A stretch of 64,000 nucleotides of DNA. Source: Helicobacter apodemus (GTDB lineage Bacteria; Campylobacterota; Campylobacteria; Campylobacterales; Helicobacteraceae). A program made the translations under genes and the position numbers. Below are positions 19,909-30,078 of the stretch, in pieces. Numbering within the stretch: the stretch's first letter is position 1; every line of letters starts with the position of its first letter. Under the pieces are notes generated by a model. The model saw nothing but the letters and a program-made list of their open reading frames with translations, was not told where the DNA came from and did no database searches. The DNA lies in the NCBI RefSeq assembly GCF_000765745.2, contig NZ_JRPC02000009.1:19451-83450 (forward strand). The letters are read 5' to 3'.

Positions 19909-21123
19909 ATGGAGGTTTATAAACAAAATATCCTAATTATCGGTGGAGGATATGGTGGATTAAAAGTGGCACTTGGGATACAAAGACAACTCAAAAGCAA
20001 GGCAAAAATTACTTTAATTAGTAAGCACGACTACCATTATCAAACCACTTTATTACATAAGGTAGCGGTTGGGACTTTAAGCCCAAGAAAAGCAAGAATC
20101 TACTATCGTAAAATCCTCAATCCCAATAAAATCTGCTTCATTAAAGACAAGATTATCAAGCTCTGCCCTAAAGAAAACAAGGTCATAGGTAATGGTGGAG
20201 AATATCACTATGATTATTTAGTTGTTGGTTTGGGGTTTAAACCCGATAATTTTGGAATAAAAGGTGTTGATTCTTATACCCACAAATTATCCTCTCTTAA
20301 CGCCTCTTTAAAGCTTACTCAAAATATTGAAAATAATTTTAAAGAATTTGTCCATACCAAAAACCCCTTAGACTTGCATACCATAGTATGTGGGACAGGA
20401 TTTACGGGGATAGAATTTGCCGCAGAACTTGCTACACAACTTGATGAACTATGCCTTATTTGCGGTATTGATAGAAAAATACCCAAAGTAACTTGCATAG
20501 GGAGATCCCCACATATCTTACCTGTTTTTAATGAGACACTCACTCTATGTGCAGAAAACAAACTAAAACAAATAGGAGTTAATTTAATTTCTAATGGAAC
20601 TATTGAAGAGATTCAAGAAAATAAAGTATTGCTTAAACAAAATGGGCAATCTTTAGAAATCCAAGGGAATATTATCATTTGGAGTGCTGGTGTTAAAGGC
20701 AATGATATTGTTGAAAATTCAGAAATTCCTAATAAAAAAGGTAGAATCCCTGTCAATGCTAATTTACAATGTGAAGCTTTTCCTAATATTTATGTAGTAG
20801 GAGATTGTGCCTTAGCTACAAGTAAAGATGCTATTCACGCACCAACAGCACAGCTTTCTGCACAAATGGGAGATTATTTAGCCAAGCTTTTAATCGCAAA
20901 ACTAGAAAATCTCCCTTTCAATAAACCCTTTAAATTCCATCATCGAGGGACAGTTTGTTCGATAGGGCATACCGATGGAGTAGGCATTATTTATCATAAA
21001 AATATTGGTGGGGAGATAGCAGCTTTTATGAAAAATACGATTGAAAATCGATGGCTTTATAGCATCGGAGGCTTTAAAATGGTTTTTAAAAAAGGACAAT
21101 TCCGATTCCGAACAAGCAATTAA
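19909..21123 (+). CDS. ndh: Type II NADH dehydrogenase-like flavoprotein
   Basis: 404 residues. FAD-binding ILIIGGGYGGLKVALGI at the N terminus, second dinucleotide fold at IVCGTGFTGIEFAAEL, the GDCALAT FAD motif, and AQLSAQMGDYLAKLL. The C terminus (ENRWLYSIGGFKMVFKKGQFRF) is amphipathic and basic, typical for membrane attachment of NDH-2. It passes electrons from NADH to quinone without pumping protons; a sulfide:quinone reductase is less likely because no redox-active Cys pair is evident. Start ATG is preceded by TAGGAGAAA. Confidence 0.88.
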   Translation: MEVYKQNILIIGGGYGGLKVALGIQRQLKSKAKITLISKHDYHYQTTLLHKVAVGTLSPRKARIYYRKILNPNKICFIKDKIIKLCPKENKVIGNGGEYHYDYLVVGLGFKPDNFGIKGVDSYTHKLSSLNASLKLTQNIENNFKEFVHTKNPLDLHTIVCGTGFTGIEFAAELATQLDELCLICGIDRKIPKVTCIGRSPHILPVFNETLTLCAENKLKQIGVNLISNGTIEEIQENKVLLKQNGQSLEIQGNIIIWSAGVKGNDIVENSEIPNKKGRIPVNANLQCEAFPNIYVVGDCALATSKDAIHAPTAQLSAQMGDYLAKLLIAKLENLPFNKPFKFHHRGTVCSIGHTDGVGIIYHKNIGGEIAAFMKNTIENRWLYSIGGFKMVFKKGQFRFRTSN

Positions 21124-21812
21124 GAAAACTAGGATAAGGCTATAATAAGTGTATGCTACTAAGATTCTTAAGGAAGGCGTTGAATGAATAGCCTTTTTAA
21201 AAAGAACCTAGAATGATTTTAACAGATATATGATGGAGCAAACTATCAACAATGGGACATAAAAAGCACAAAAACCAAGAATCTTTATTAATTCTGCATT
21301 TGCAATCAAAATAGATTAAAAAGCACCTTTAACGCTTTTAAAGTCCTTATTGCAAAGATTGCATTGACATCCAAACAAAGTCTATACAGCATACTAAAAA
21401 TATTCCAATAAACTTAAGATTTACTTTAATTATAACCAAAAGTAATGATTCTAAAATATTCTATTGCTAAAAGGCATTTATAAATAATAAAACTACCAAC
21501 AAAATCAACATTCATCATGGGGATAAAAAACAAGATTATAAAATTGCAAAATAGGTTTTAGTAAAATTTAAAAAGGTAATGAAAAGCTTATAAATTCGTA
21601 TTTAAGAGATATTCTACATTTTATATTCCAAGTATTCTGTTGCACTAAACCCTTATTTGGTTTATTTTATTTGCTATTTTGCCAAAGTTTGATATACGCA
21701 ATACATCACAAATTAGCAGATAACAAAAAGGTTATTTGAATGCCAGCACATCCAAAAGAATAAACCACAACTTTTGTTTTATAAGCGGATTTGATAAGAT
21801 AAGAAGAAATGA
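21124..21812. other. Intergenic stretch with one promoter-like site, no supported gene
   Basis: About 690 bp of A+T-rich sequence between the NADH dehydrogenase gene and tRNA-His. TATAAT at 21141-21146 is a good -10 element on the plus strand; 40 bp further on AAGGC and GCCTTTT could form a weak hairpin followed by T residues. This could make a short transcript, but no known RNA family is recognised. All frames are interrupted and no transposase remnant was identified. Confidence 0.4.
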
Positions 21813-21890
21813 TGGGGTGGGCGATGGGAATCGAACCCACGACCCTCAGGACCACAATCTGATGCTCTAACCAACTGAGCTACGCCCACC
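21813..21890 (-). tRNA. tRNA-His (GTG)
   Basis: On the minus strand the sequence folds as a tRNA: acceptor GTGGGCG/CGCCCAC with the extra 5' G(-1) opposite discriminator C that is specific to tRNA-His, D arm TAGCTCAGTTGGTTAGAGC, anticodon loop TTGTGGT (anticodon GTG), T loop TTCGAAT, and encoded CCA. It lies 4 bp downstream of tRNA-Pro, in tandem. Confidence 0.97.
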
Positions 21891-21894
21891 AAAA

Positions 21895-21972
21895 TGGTCG
21901 GGGCGAAAGGATTCGAACCTTCGACCCCTTGGTCCCAAACCAAGTGCGCTAACCAGACTGCGCCACGCCCCG
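21895..21972 (-). tRNA. tRNA-Pro (TGG)
   Basis: Minus-strand cloverleaf: acceptor CGGGGCG/CGCCCCG, D arm GGCGCAGTCTGGTTAGCGC, anticodon stem-loop CTTGGTTTGGGACCAAG with anticodon TGG, T loop TTCGAAT, and encoded CCA. It lies about 50 bp downstream of guaB, so it may be co-transcribed with gatA-guaB. Confidence 0.97.
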
Positions 21973-22022
21973 ACACGAAGCAAAATTATAATGTTTTCAC
22001 AACTTTTTGTCAAGATTCCATT

Positions 22023-23483
<1,461 letters not shown>

Positions 23484-24830
23484 CTATTTTAATGAATTTT
23501 CTAAATTTAATGCCAAATCTAATAATTCCTGTTCTTTAAAGGCAGAACTTATAAACTGCATCCCAATAGGTAATCCCTCATCTTTAGATACAGGAAGCGA
23601 GATAGCAGGTAAGCCGGCTAAATTAACACCAATGGTATAAATATCCTCTAAATACATTTGTAAAGGGGTCTTGCAATCTTCAAATCCAAATGCCACACTA
23701 GGAGCAACAGGAGAGAGTATCGCATCACAATCTTGTAAAATAGCTTGGTATTCCCTTGTAATAAGTGTCCTTGCCTTTTGTGCTTTAATATAATAAGCAT
23801 CGTAATATCCACTACTTAATACAAAAGAGCCTAATAAGATTCTCCGTTTCACCTCATCCCCAAAACCATTAGAGCGCGTTTTTATATACAAGTCTTTTAA
23901 ATTTTGCACCTCTTTAGCCCTATTACCATACCGCACTCCATCAAATCTTGCAAGATTAGAGCTTGCTTCAGCAGTGCAAATCACATAATAAGCAGAGAGC
24001 ATATAACTTGTATCAATCATTGCTTTTTCTACAATTTTATGCCCGTTTTTGCTTAAAATATCAATACTCTTTTGGTAAGCATCTTGCACATTTACATCAG
24101 CATCTTTTAGCAAAGAGGGTATGATGGCAATAGACATTTTCCTGTTAGGGTTAAGGTTTTGGTAAGTTTTACTAGACTCTTTATTAACAGAAGTTGAATC
24201 TAATTTATCATATCCATTGATACAATCAAATAAAATCGCACTATCTTTTACATTTTGGGTAATAGGTCCTATTTGATCTAGGCTAGAACTATAAGCAATC
24301 AGCCCATATCGGCTAACCCTCCCATAGGTAGGCTTTAATCCAACACAACCGCAAAAACTAGCAGGTTGTCTAATGCTCCCTCCTGTATCACTACCTAAAG
24401 CTGCAAGAGCAATCCCTCCAGCTACTGCAGCGGCACTCCCTCCACTGCTTCCACCGGGTGTTTTGTTAGGATTGTTAGGATTAAGGGTTTTGCCATAAAA
24501 ACTACTAGCACTAGTGCTACCCATAGCAAATTCATCCATATTTGTGCGCCCAAAAGGGGCAAATTTATGCTTCAAAAGATTTTCTACTACACTAGCATTA
24601 TAAGGAGCAATATAACCTTGCAAGATATTACTAGCACAAGTGATATTCCATCCTTTTACATTAATATTATCTTTAATAGCAATAGGCAAAAAATCCTCTT
24701 GATAATCTTCAATCTCGCCAATATAAGCATTTAGATTGCTTACCTGTATTTTTTCTCTTAAAGTTTTCTTTAATGCTTGGATTGCCTCTTTATCAAATTT
24801 CAATGCCTCTTCTAAAGTAGGAATATTCAT
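23484..24830 (-). CDS. gatA: Aspartyl/glutamyl-tRNA(Asn/Gln) amidotransferase subunit A
   Basis: Amidase subunit of GatCAB, which converts misacylated Glu-tRNA(Gln) and Asp-tRNA(Asn). The open frame reaches 24851 but ATG 24830 ([12 protein letters not shown]) is preferred, with GGGAGAAA just upstream. The Lys-Ser-Ser triad is visible: Lys in [12 protein letters not shown], Ser in [14 protein letters not shown], and Ser in [16 protein letters not shown]. About 448 residues. gatB and gatC are not nearby, as is usual in Helicobacter. Confidence 0.96.
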   Translation of the reverse strand: MNIPTLEEALKFDKEAIQALKKTLREKIQVSNLNAYIGEIEDYQEDFLPIAIKDNINVKGWNITCASNILQGYIAPYNASVVENLLKHKFAPFGRTNMDEFAMGSTSASSFYGKTLNPNNPNKTPGGSSGGSAAAVAGGIALAALGSDTGGSIRQPASFCGCVGLKPTYGRVSRYGLIAYSSSLDQIGPITQNVKDSAILFDCINGYDKLDSTSVNKESSKTYQNLNPNRKMSIAIIPSLLKDADVNVQDAYQKSIDILSKNGHKIVEKAMIDTSYMLSAYYVICTAEASSNLARFDGVRYGNRAKEVQNLKDLYIKTRSNGFGDEVKRRILLGSFVLSSGYYDAYYIKAQKARTLITREYQAILQDCDAILSPVAPSVAFGFEDCKTPLQMYLEDIYTIGVNLAGLPAISLPVSKDEGLPIGMQFISSAFKEQELLDLALNLENSLK

Positions 24831-24911
24831 CAATTTCTCCCAAATCTTCAATCTAATTTTAGAATTATAATAAAATTAGTTAATAAAGTGGTTAATCCCT
24901 TTATTTTTTGA

Positions 24912-24917
24912 TACAAT
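24912..24917 (+). promoter_or_regulatory. Putative -10 box of hemJ-argH-ubiE
   Basis: TACAAT preceded by a T-rich stretch (TTTTTTGA), about 27 bp upstream of the hemJ ATG and in the only free space between the divergent gatA and hemJ genes. The T-rich lead with a -10 and no clear -35 is the usual sigma-70 promoter form in Campylobacterota. Confidence 0.45.
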
Positions 24918-24943
24918 TTTAGCTTTTAATTAAGGAGATTTTT

Positions 24944-25375
24944 ATGCTATATTTGTATATCAAAATTTTTCATATTTTTTCTTTTGTCTCTTGGATGGTA
25001 ATGCTTTTCTACCTCCCACGTCTTTTTGTTTATCATACAGAACATAAAGGCAATAAAGGCTTTTGTGATGTAGTCAAGATTCAGCAAAAAAAACTTTTTA
25101 ACTTTATTGGTTATCCTGCAATGATTTGCACCCTACTCTCCGGTCTTGCAATGATAGCTTTAGAGCCTACACTCTTAAAAGGAAGTGGTTGGTTACACGC
25201 TAAAATCCTTATTGTTGTGCTATTAGTGGCTTACCATTTTAATTTATACCGCTATATGATAGCCCTAAGGGAGGATAGGGATATGCATACAGGAAGATTC
25301 TTTAGAATCCTTAATGAATTCCCTAGTATTGCCCTTATTATCATCACTATTTTAGTTGTCCTTAAACCTTTTTAA
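24944..25375 (+). CDS. hemJ: Protoporphyrinogen oxidase HemJ (UPF0093 family)
   Basis: 143-residue membrane protein with four predicted helices. The N-terminal span carries the haem-ligand His of KIFHIFSFVSWMVMLFYLPRLFVYH, and the later WLHAKILIVVLLVAYHF has the second conserved His; RFFRILNEFP is typical of the C terminus. Oxidises protoporphyrinogen IX in haem synthesis where HemG and HemY are absent. Good Shine-Dalgarno (AAGGAG). Stop is followed at once by argH. Confidence 0.9.
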   Translation: MLYLYIKIFHIFSFVSWMVMLFYLPRLFVYHTEHKGNKGFCDVVKIQQKKLFNFIGYPAMICTLLSGLAMIALEPTLLKGSGWLHAKILIVVLLVAYHFNLYRYMIALREDRDMHTGRFFRILNEFPSIALIIITILVVLKPF

Positions 25376-26791
25376 ATGCAAAATACAAAAAGTAATAAAC
25401 TATGGGGCGGAAGGTTTCATAAAGAAACTTCACAGCTATTAGAGGAGTTTAACGCTTCGCTTCCTTTTGATAAAAGACTTTATAAGCAAGATATATTAGG
25501 CTCAAAAATCCACGCTAAAATGCTCCATAAATGCGGAATTTTAACTAATGATGAGATGCAAAGTATTTGTGTAGGTTTAGAACAAATAGAACAAGAGATA
25601 CAAGAAGATAGATTCATATTCACACTTAGTGATGAAGATATTCATATGGCAATAGAAAAAAGACTTACCCAAATCATAGGAGAAGCAGGTAAAAAGCTCC
25701 ATACCGCAAGAAGTAGAAACGACCAAGTAGCCCTTGATTTTAGACTTTTTGTATTAGATTGCAATAAAACCCTCCGATCTTTATGTCTTAATCTTATCCA
25801 TACACTTTTAAATATCGCACAAGATCATACAAAAACTATTTTGCCCGGATTTACGCATCTACAACACGCACAGCCGATAAATTTTGGTTTTTTAATGTGT
25901 GCTTATATTTGTATGTTTGTGCGTGATTTTGAACGTTTAGAATCTTCTTTTAAACGCAACAACTACTGCCCCTTAGGTGCAGCAGCATTAGCCGGGACAC
26001 CTTATAATACCGACAGATTTTATACCGCTAAGGCTTTAGGATTCATCGCTCCTACACTTAATGCCATTGACAGCGTAAGTGATAGGGATTTCGCACTAGA
26101 TTTTTTGTATGATTGTTCCCTTATTGCTATACATGTCTCAAGGCTTGCAGAAGAGCTTGTATTATGGAGTAGTTATGAATTTAAATTTATTACCTTAAGT
26201 GATGCTTATTCTACTGGAAGCTCAATAATGCCTCAAAAGAAGAATCCTGATATTCCTGAACTTTTAAGAGGAAAGAGTGGGAGGGTTTTTGGTAACCTTT
26301 TTGCTCTATTAGCAGTTATGAAAGGCTTACCCCTTGCTTATAACAAAGATACTCAAGAGGACAAAGAAGGTGTTTTTGATACCTTTGATACCCTAGAAAT
26401 TTCCTTAAGAATCCTCAATGACTTGTTAAAGACTATGGAAATCCATACCAATAATATGTTGCAAGCGTGCAAAAAGGGGCATTTAAGTGCAACAGATTTA
26501 GCGGATTTTTTAGTAACAAATTGCGATATTCCCTTTAGAGAAGCTCATCATATCACCGGTGAAGCTGTAGCCTACGCAGAGAGTCTTGGCAAGGATTTAA
26601 GCGAACTTAGCATAGAAGAGCTTTGTAGGATTAACCCAAAAATCCCAAAACAAGCTCATAAAGCGTTGGATTTATTTGCCTCAATGGAAGCTAGAAACTC
26701 CTATGGAGGAACTTCACAACAAGCTACTTTAATACAAATCCAGAGCCTACAAGCTTGGCTTCAGACCGCTAAAGCTTCAATGGAATACTAA
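25376..26791 (+). CDS. argH: Argininosuccinate lyase
   Basis: Cleaves argininosuccinate to arginine and fumarate, last step of arginine synthesis. 471 residues. Seen: [20 protein letters not shown] at the start, [40 protein letters not shown], and the fumarase/ASL signature [20 protein letters not shown]. It begins directly at the hemJ stop and its own stop overlaps the ubiE start (TAATG), so the three genes are one operon. Confidence 0.96.
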   Translation: MQNTKSNKLWGGRFHKETSQLLEEFNASLPFDKRLYKQDILGSKIHAKMLHKCGILTNDEMQSICVGLEQIEQEIQEDRFIFTLSDEDIHMAIEKRLTQIIGEAGKKLHTARSRNDQVALDFRLFVLDCNKTLRSLCLNLIHTLLNIAQDHTKTILPGFTHLQHAQPINFGFLMCAYICMFVRDFERLESSFKRNNYCPLGAAALAGTPYNTDRFYTAKALGFIAPTLNAIDSVSDRDFALDFLYDCSLIAIHVSRLAEELVLWSSYEFKFITLSDAYSTGSSIMPQKKNPDIPELLRGKSGRVFGNLFALLAVMKGLPLAYNKDTQEDKEGVFDTFDTLEISLRILNDLLKTMEIHTNNMLQACKKGHLSATDLADFLVTNCDIPFREAHHITGEAVAYAESLGKDLSELSIEELCRINPKIPKQAHKALDLFASMEARNSYGGTSQQATLIQIQSLQAWLQTAKASMEY

Positions 26792-27528
26792 TGGCAGATA
26801 AACAACAAGAAATCATCGCAATGTTTGATGAAATCGCACAAAGTTATGATTTAGCTAATCGTGTTATGAGTTGTGGGATTGATATTGCTTGGAGGAAAAA
26901 GGCGTGTAATTTAGCCTTTTCTAATCTCCCTAAGCAAAGTTTAGATTCCTTGCATATTGCAGATATTGCTTGTGGAACGGGGGATATGATACTACATTGG
27001 CAAAAGAACGCACAAAAAAACGCTATTACACTTCAAGAAATTAGGGGCTTAGATCCTAGTGCGGAAATGCTAAAAATCGCACAAAAAAAGCTTCCCTCCA
27101 TTAGCTTTACTCAATGTGAAGCGACAGCTCTACCACTAGAAAATGAAAGTTTTGATATTGTATCTATAGCCTATGGAATCCGCAATGTGCTAGAGCGTAA
27201 AAAAGCCTTAGAGGAGTTTATGAGGGTGCTAAAAGAGGGTGGAATTCTAGTTATCTTAGAATTTACTAAATGCCATAATCCAAACTTTTTAGAGAATTTA
27301 ATGGGCTTTTATACCAAAAACATTCTACCCCTAATTGGTGGTATCATCTCTAAAAACTATCGGGCTTATCGGTATTTGCCAGATTCTATTGAAGAGTTTC
27401 TAACTAAAGAAAAGTTACTTTTAGAATTAAAAGAAGTGGGTTTTATCCCTCTTTATACTAAAGCATTTTCGGCAAATGTTTGCACGCTCTTTGTGCTTAA
27501 AAAGCATTCCATAAAGCAAACAAACTAA
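26791..27528 (+). CDS. ubiE: Demethylmenaquinone methyltransferase UbiE/MenG
   Basis: C-methylates the quinone ring in menaquinone synthesis using SAM. 245 residues. MFDEIAQSYDLANRVMSCGID and WRKKAC near the N terminus, SAM motif ADIACGTGDMIL, GLDPSAEML, FDIVSIAYGIRNVLERKKAL, and LEFTKCHNP. Helicobacter uses menaquinone, so MenG activity is expected. Start overlaps the argH stop. Confidence 0.94.
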   Translation: MADKQQEIIAMFDEIAQSYDLANRVMSCGIDIAWRKKACNLAFSNLPKQSLDSLHIADIACGTGDMILHWQKNAQKNAITLQEIRGLDPSAEMLKIAQKKLPSISFTQCEATALPLENESFDIVSIAYGIRNVLERKKALEEFMRVLKEGGILVILEFTKCHNPNFLENLMGFYTKNILPLIGGIISKNYRAYRYLPDSIEEFLTKEKLLLELKEVGFIPLYTKAFSANVCTLFVLKKHSIKQTN

Positions 27529-27552
27529 GCAAGCTTACACAAAGGAGTCACA

Positions 27553-27636
27553 ATGAAACATAAAATATTACTAAACTTACAAATAACTAGATTTGCCCAC
27601 TCCCCCCTTATGTTAAAGCATATCTTGCATATATGA
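27553..27636 (+). CDS. Possible 27-residue peptide
   Basis: A short frame (MKHKILLNLQITRFAHSPLM onward) with a strong AAAGGAG Shine-Dalgarno 7 bp upstream, in the gap between ubiE and the glycan transferase gene. It could be a leader peptide or chance. No homology is recognised, and the only support is the ribosome-binding site. Confidence 0.2.
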   Translation: MKHKILLNLQITRFAHSPLMLKHILHI

Positions 27637-27681
27637 GTACTACCCCAAAGGGATTTGCAAAACTACGCAAGGAGGGCTACT

Positions 27682-29646
27682 ATGCTATTTAAAGATATTG
27701 ATTTAAAAAATATTGCCAAAGAATTCAAGGAAATTGACAAAAACACTTTTATTATGGATTTACAATCCATTTGTGAAATAGATTGTTTAAAAATTAATAA
27801 AACTAATTTTCTCCTTAGTATTTCCTGTGATGGAGATTCTTGGGAATTATTGCAAGCTAAGGGAAGTCTTTATAATCTTAAAGCAAGGTATATAAAGGTA
27901 ATTTTACAAACGCCCAAAAAGCCCAAAATAGAAGTTTTAGTAAGAAAATATCCCGGATTATTCCTAATGGCATTAGGTGCTGGTTGGGGCGATAGAATGA
28001 TTGCATTTTTAAACGCAATGTATTTAGCTAAACACACGGGATTTAAATTTGGGTTTGCTTGGAGAGAGATAAATAATTCCTATGCTTTTTCAGATTCTAA
28101 TAAATATCAAGCCATAATTATTGATAATGAATCTAAAATTTTTGAAAAAGATTTTATTAACACACATTCCTACACCCATAAACCCAATATAGTCTATAGT
28201 TGCTACGAAGGTCTCTATGCTCTACCTAGAAAGGATAATATAGAAGACTATAAACAAAAACCATTTTATCACGACTTTGGTTATTACATCACACATGGTA
28301 ATTTAAGTGTAGATATCAAAAATATTCCAAAAAATTTTAGAAAAGAATATAAAGCATTATGGCAAGAAATTGGCTTTACCCCGCTTATTAAGAATTTACT
28401 CCATCAAGCCGATACCATCTTTGAAGACAATTTCAAAGATAAAGCTACTATTGCTATTCATATCCGATTAGGTGATATTATATATGGCAATTCTAGGAGT
28501 ATTTTTATTTGTGGCATGTATGCAAGTAAAGCTATGCCAATAGAAATAGCCTATGAACTTATCTTAACAAACAGGGATAAAAACATCCTTCTTTTTAGTG
28601 ATAATCCTTTAATTTTAGAGAAACTATCCAAACATTTTTTAGATGTTTATGGATACAAGATTTATTTAACCAAAGATTTATTACCTCAAAAATTATCAAA
28701 ATCAGAAATTGATTTATTTGAAATTCAACTCATGTCGCATTGTAAAACTATCTATTCTACATCAGGATTTGCAAGACTAGCAAGTCTTATAGGAAATGCT
28801 AAAGAACCAGAAGGTTGGGCGAATCTCTTTAGTGCTGAAGAGATTGTAAATATTTTTGATAAAAATAAAGACAAAATAGATTTAGATCCTCTATGCAGAG
28901 CGTATTCACTATTTTGTGAATTTATATTCTCTAAATCCCTTAATAAAAGCCCTAAAGAGCTAATAACAATCTTAGAAGAAGCACATACTTTAGATCCTCA
29001 AAACAGCCTTTATATAGCACTCCTTATAGAATGCCTATTATCACACGATATAAAAGAAGCCCTTATACAATTAAAGCAATACAGTTGTGATGCTTTTATA
29101 GACTACCTTAATCATCCTTATGTAAAAATGTGTATGCCTATGCCAAATACCTTATTAATGGCTGATTTCATAAAGCAAAGCACAAATGCTACTATTTTAG
29201 AAAATACCAACAAAACCCCAAAAACACAAGTGCAAACGCTACAATTTGATTTAACCTATGGCACTGCCTCCTCCCGCATTAAATCTCATCTTTCTTATAA
29301 ACTAGGACAAGCTTTGATTTTAAACTCTAAAAGCCTATGGGGATATATAAGAATGCCTTATGTATTATCTTATATCAAAGATAAACATAAACAAGAACAA
29401 AAAGAATACCAAGAAAAGATAAAAAAGAATCCTAGTTTAAAACTTCCTACCTTAGAATCTTATAGAGATTATAAAGATGCTTTAAAAATAAAAAATACAC
29501 TTTCTTATCAATTAGGGGAAGCTTTTATTGAAGCTAAGAAACAAAATTTCTTTAAATTTCCTATTCCTTACTTAAAAGCTAATAATGTTAATTATAGTGG
29601 GGGGGGGGCATTCTATGGTTTTATTTTGTTGAATCTAAAAGAATAG
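27682..29646 (+). CDS. Putative glycosyltransferase with phase-variable C terminus
   Basis: About 654 residues from ATG 27682, chosen because AAGGAGGG lies upstream; the earlier in-frame Met is without such a site. The middle part has GAGWGDRMIAFLNAMYLAK, IAIHIRLGDIIYG, LLFSDNP and YSTSGFARLASLIG, which resemble the fucosyltransferase-like GT fold (GT11/O-fucosyltransferase type HxRxGD). The C terminus carries two diverged repeats (LSYKLGQALI and LSYQLGEAFI) of a kind I recall from surface-glycan transferases of Helicobacter and Campylobacter. Ten consecutive G lie 13 codons before the stop. Most likely modifies LPS or another surface glycan; acceptor and donor unknown. Confidence 0.7.
   Translation: MLFKDIDLKNIAKEFKEIDKNTFIMDLQSICEIDCLKINKTNFLLSISCDGDSWELLQAKGSLYNLKARYIKVILQTPKKPKIEVLVRKYPGLFLMALGAGWGDRMIAFLNAMYLAKHTGFKFGFAWREINNSYAFSDSNKYQAIIIDNESKIFEKDFINTHSYTHKPNIVYSCYEGLYALPRKDNIEDYKQKPFYHDFGYYITHGNLSVDIKNIPKNFRKEYKALWQEIGFTPLIKNLLHQADTIFEDNFKDKATIAIHIRLGDIIYGNSRSIFICGMYASKAMPIEIAYELILTNRDKNILLFSDNPLILEKLSKHFLDVYGYKIYLTKDLLPQKLSKSEIDLFEIQLMSHCKTIYSTSGFARLASLIGNAKEPEGWANLFSAEEIVNIFDKNKDKIDLDPLCRAYSLFCEFIFSKSLNKSPKELITILEEAHTLDPQNSLYIALLIECLLSHDIKEALIQLKQYSCDAFIDYLNHPYVKMCMPMPNTLLMADFIKQSTNATILENTNKTPKTQVQTLQFDLTYGTASSRIKSHLSYKLGQALILNSKSLWGYIRMPYVLSYIKDKHKQEQKEYQEKIKKNPSLKLPTLESYRDYKDALKIKNTLSYQLGEAFIEAKKQNFFKFPIPYLKANNVNYSGGGAFYGFILLNLKE
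29599..29608 (+). repeat. Poly-G tract (10 G), putative phase-variation switch
   Basis: A run of ten G within the 3' end of the putative glycosyltransferase gene. As written, the protein ends about 13 residues later (GGGAFYGFILLNLKE). One G fewer gives a stop 8 codons on (GGGHSMVLFC). One G more extends the frame 26 codons beyond the tract into a basic tail rich in R and K. Slipped-strand change at such tracts is a well-known switch in this lineage. Confidence 0.75.
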
Positions 29647-29948
29647 TAAGGGAGTGGAGAGGGAGGAGTAAAAGGGGGTAAATAAAGAGCAAGGATAAAA
29701 AATCACACCAAGAAGTATAAAAACATTTTGCAGGATTGATACAATCAAGGGCTTTATAAAATTATGCTTTTGCTTTAAAATGACTTCTAATTTAAACTTC
29801 AAAAAATCTTTAGTAACTCTATTAACCTAATCTTCAAATCTTAAAATAAACAATCAATAAACAAAGCTTTTATTATCTATTGCATTAATCATTGATTATG
29901 ATAAAGTTAGGCTTTGTATTCTTATTTATGAGATTTAAGGGTTAAGGT

Positions 29949-30048
29949 CTGGGATTGTAAATTGTGGAGTTGTAGATTACAAATTGTAAAGTCTGAGATT
30001 TGAAATTGTAGATGGGGGGTGTGAGATTTGGAATTGTAGGATTTGGTA
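29949..30048. repeat. Degenerate short repeats in a 430 bp gene-free gap
   Basis: The gap 29647-30078 between the glycosyltransferase and uvrC has no supported gene. Its first part is purine-rich with several GGG runs (29650-29680). From 29949 a loosely repeated unit of the form GATTTG(A)AATTGTAG recurs five or six times with changes in between, including a run of six G. It looks like decayed sequence next to a phase-variable gene. Confidence 0.45.
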
Positions 30049-30078
30049 GTGTTTAATAAAGTTTAACTAAGCTTGTTA

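Noticed and set aside
21779..21976. 65-codon ORF over the tRNA pair
   Set aside because: It is the translation of the two tRNA genes on the same strand.
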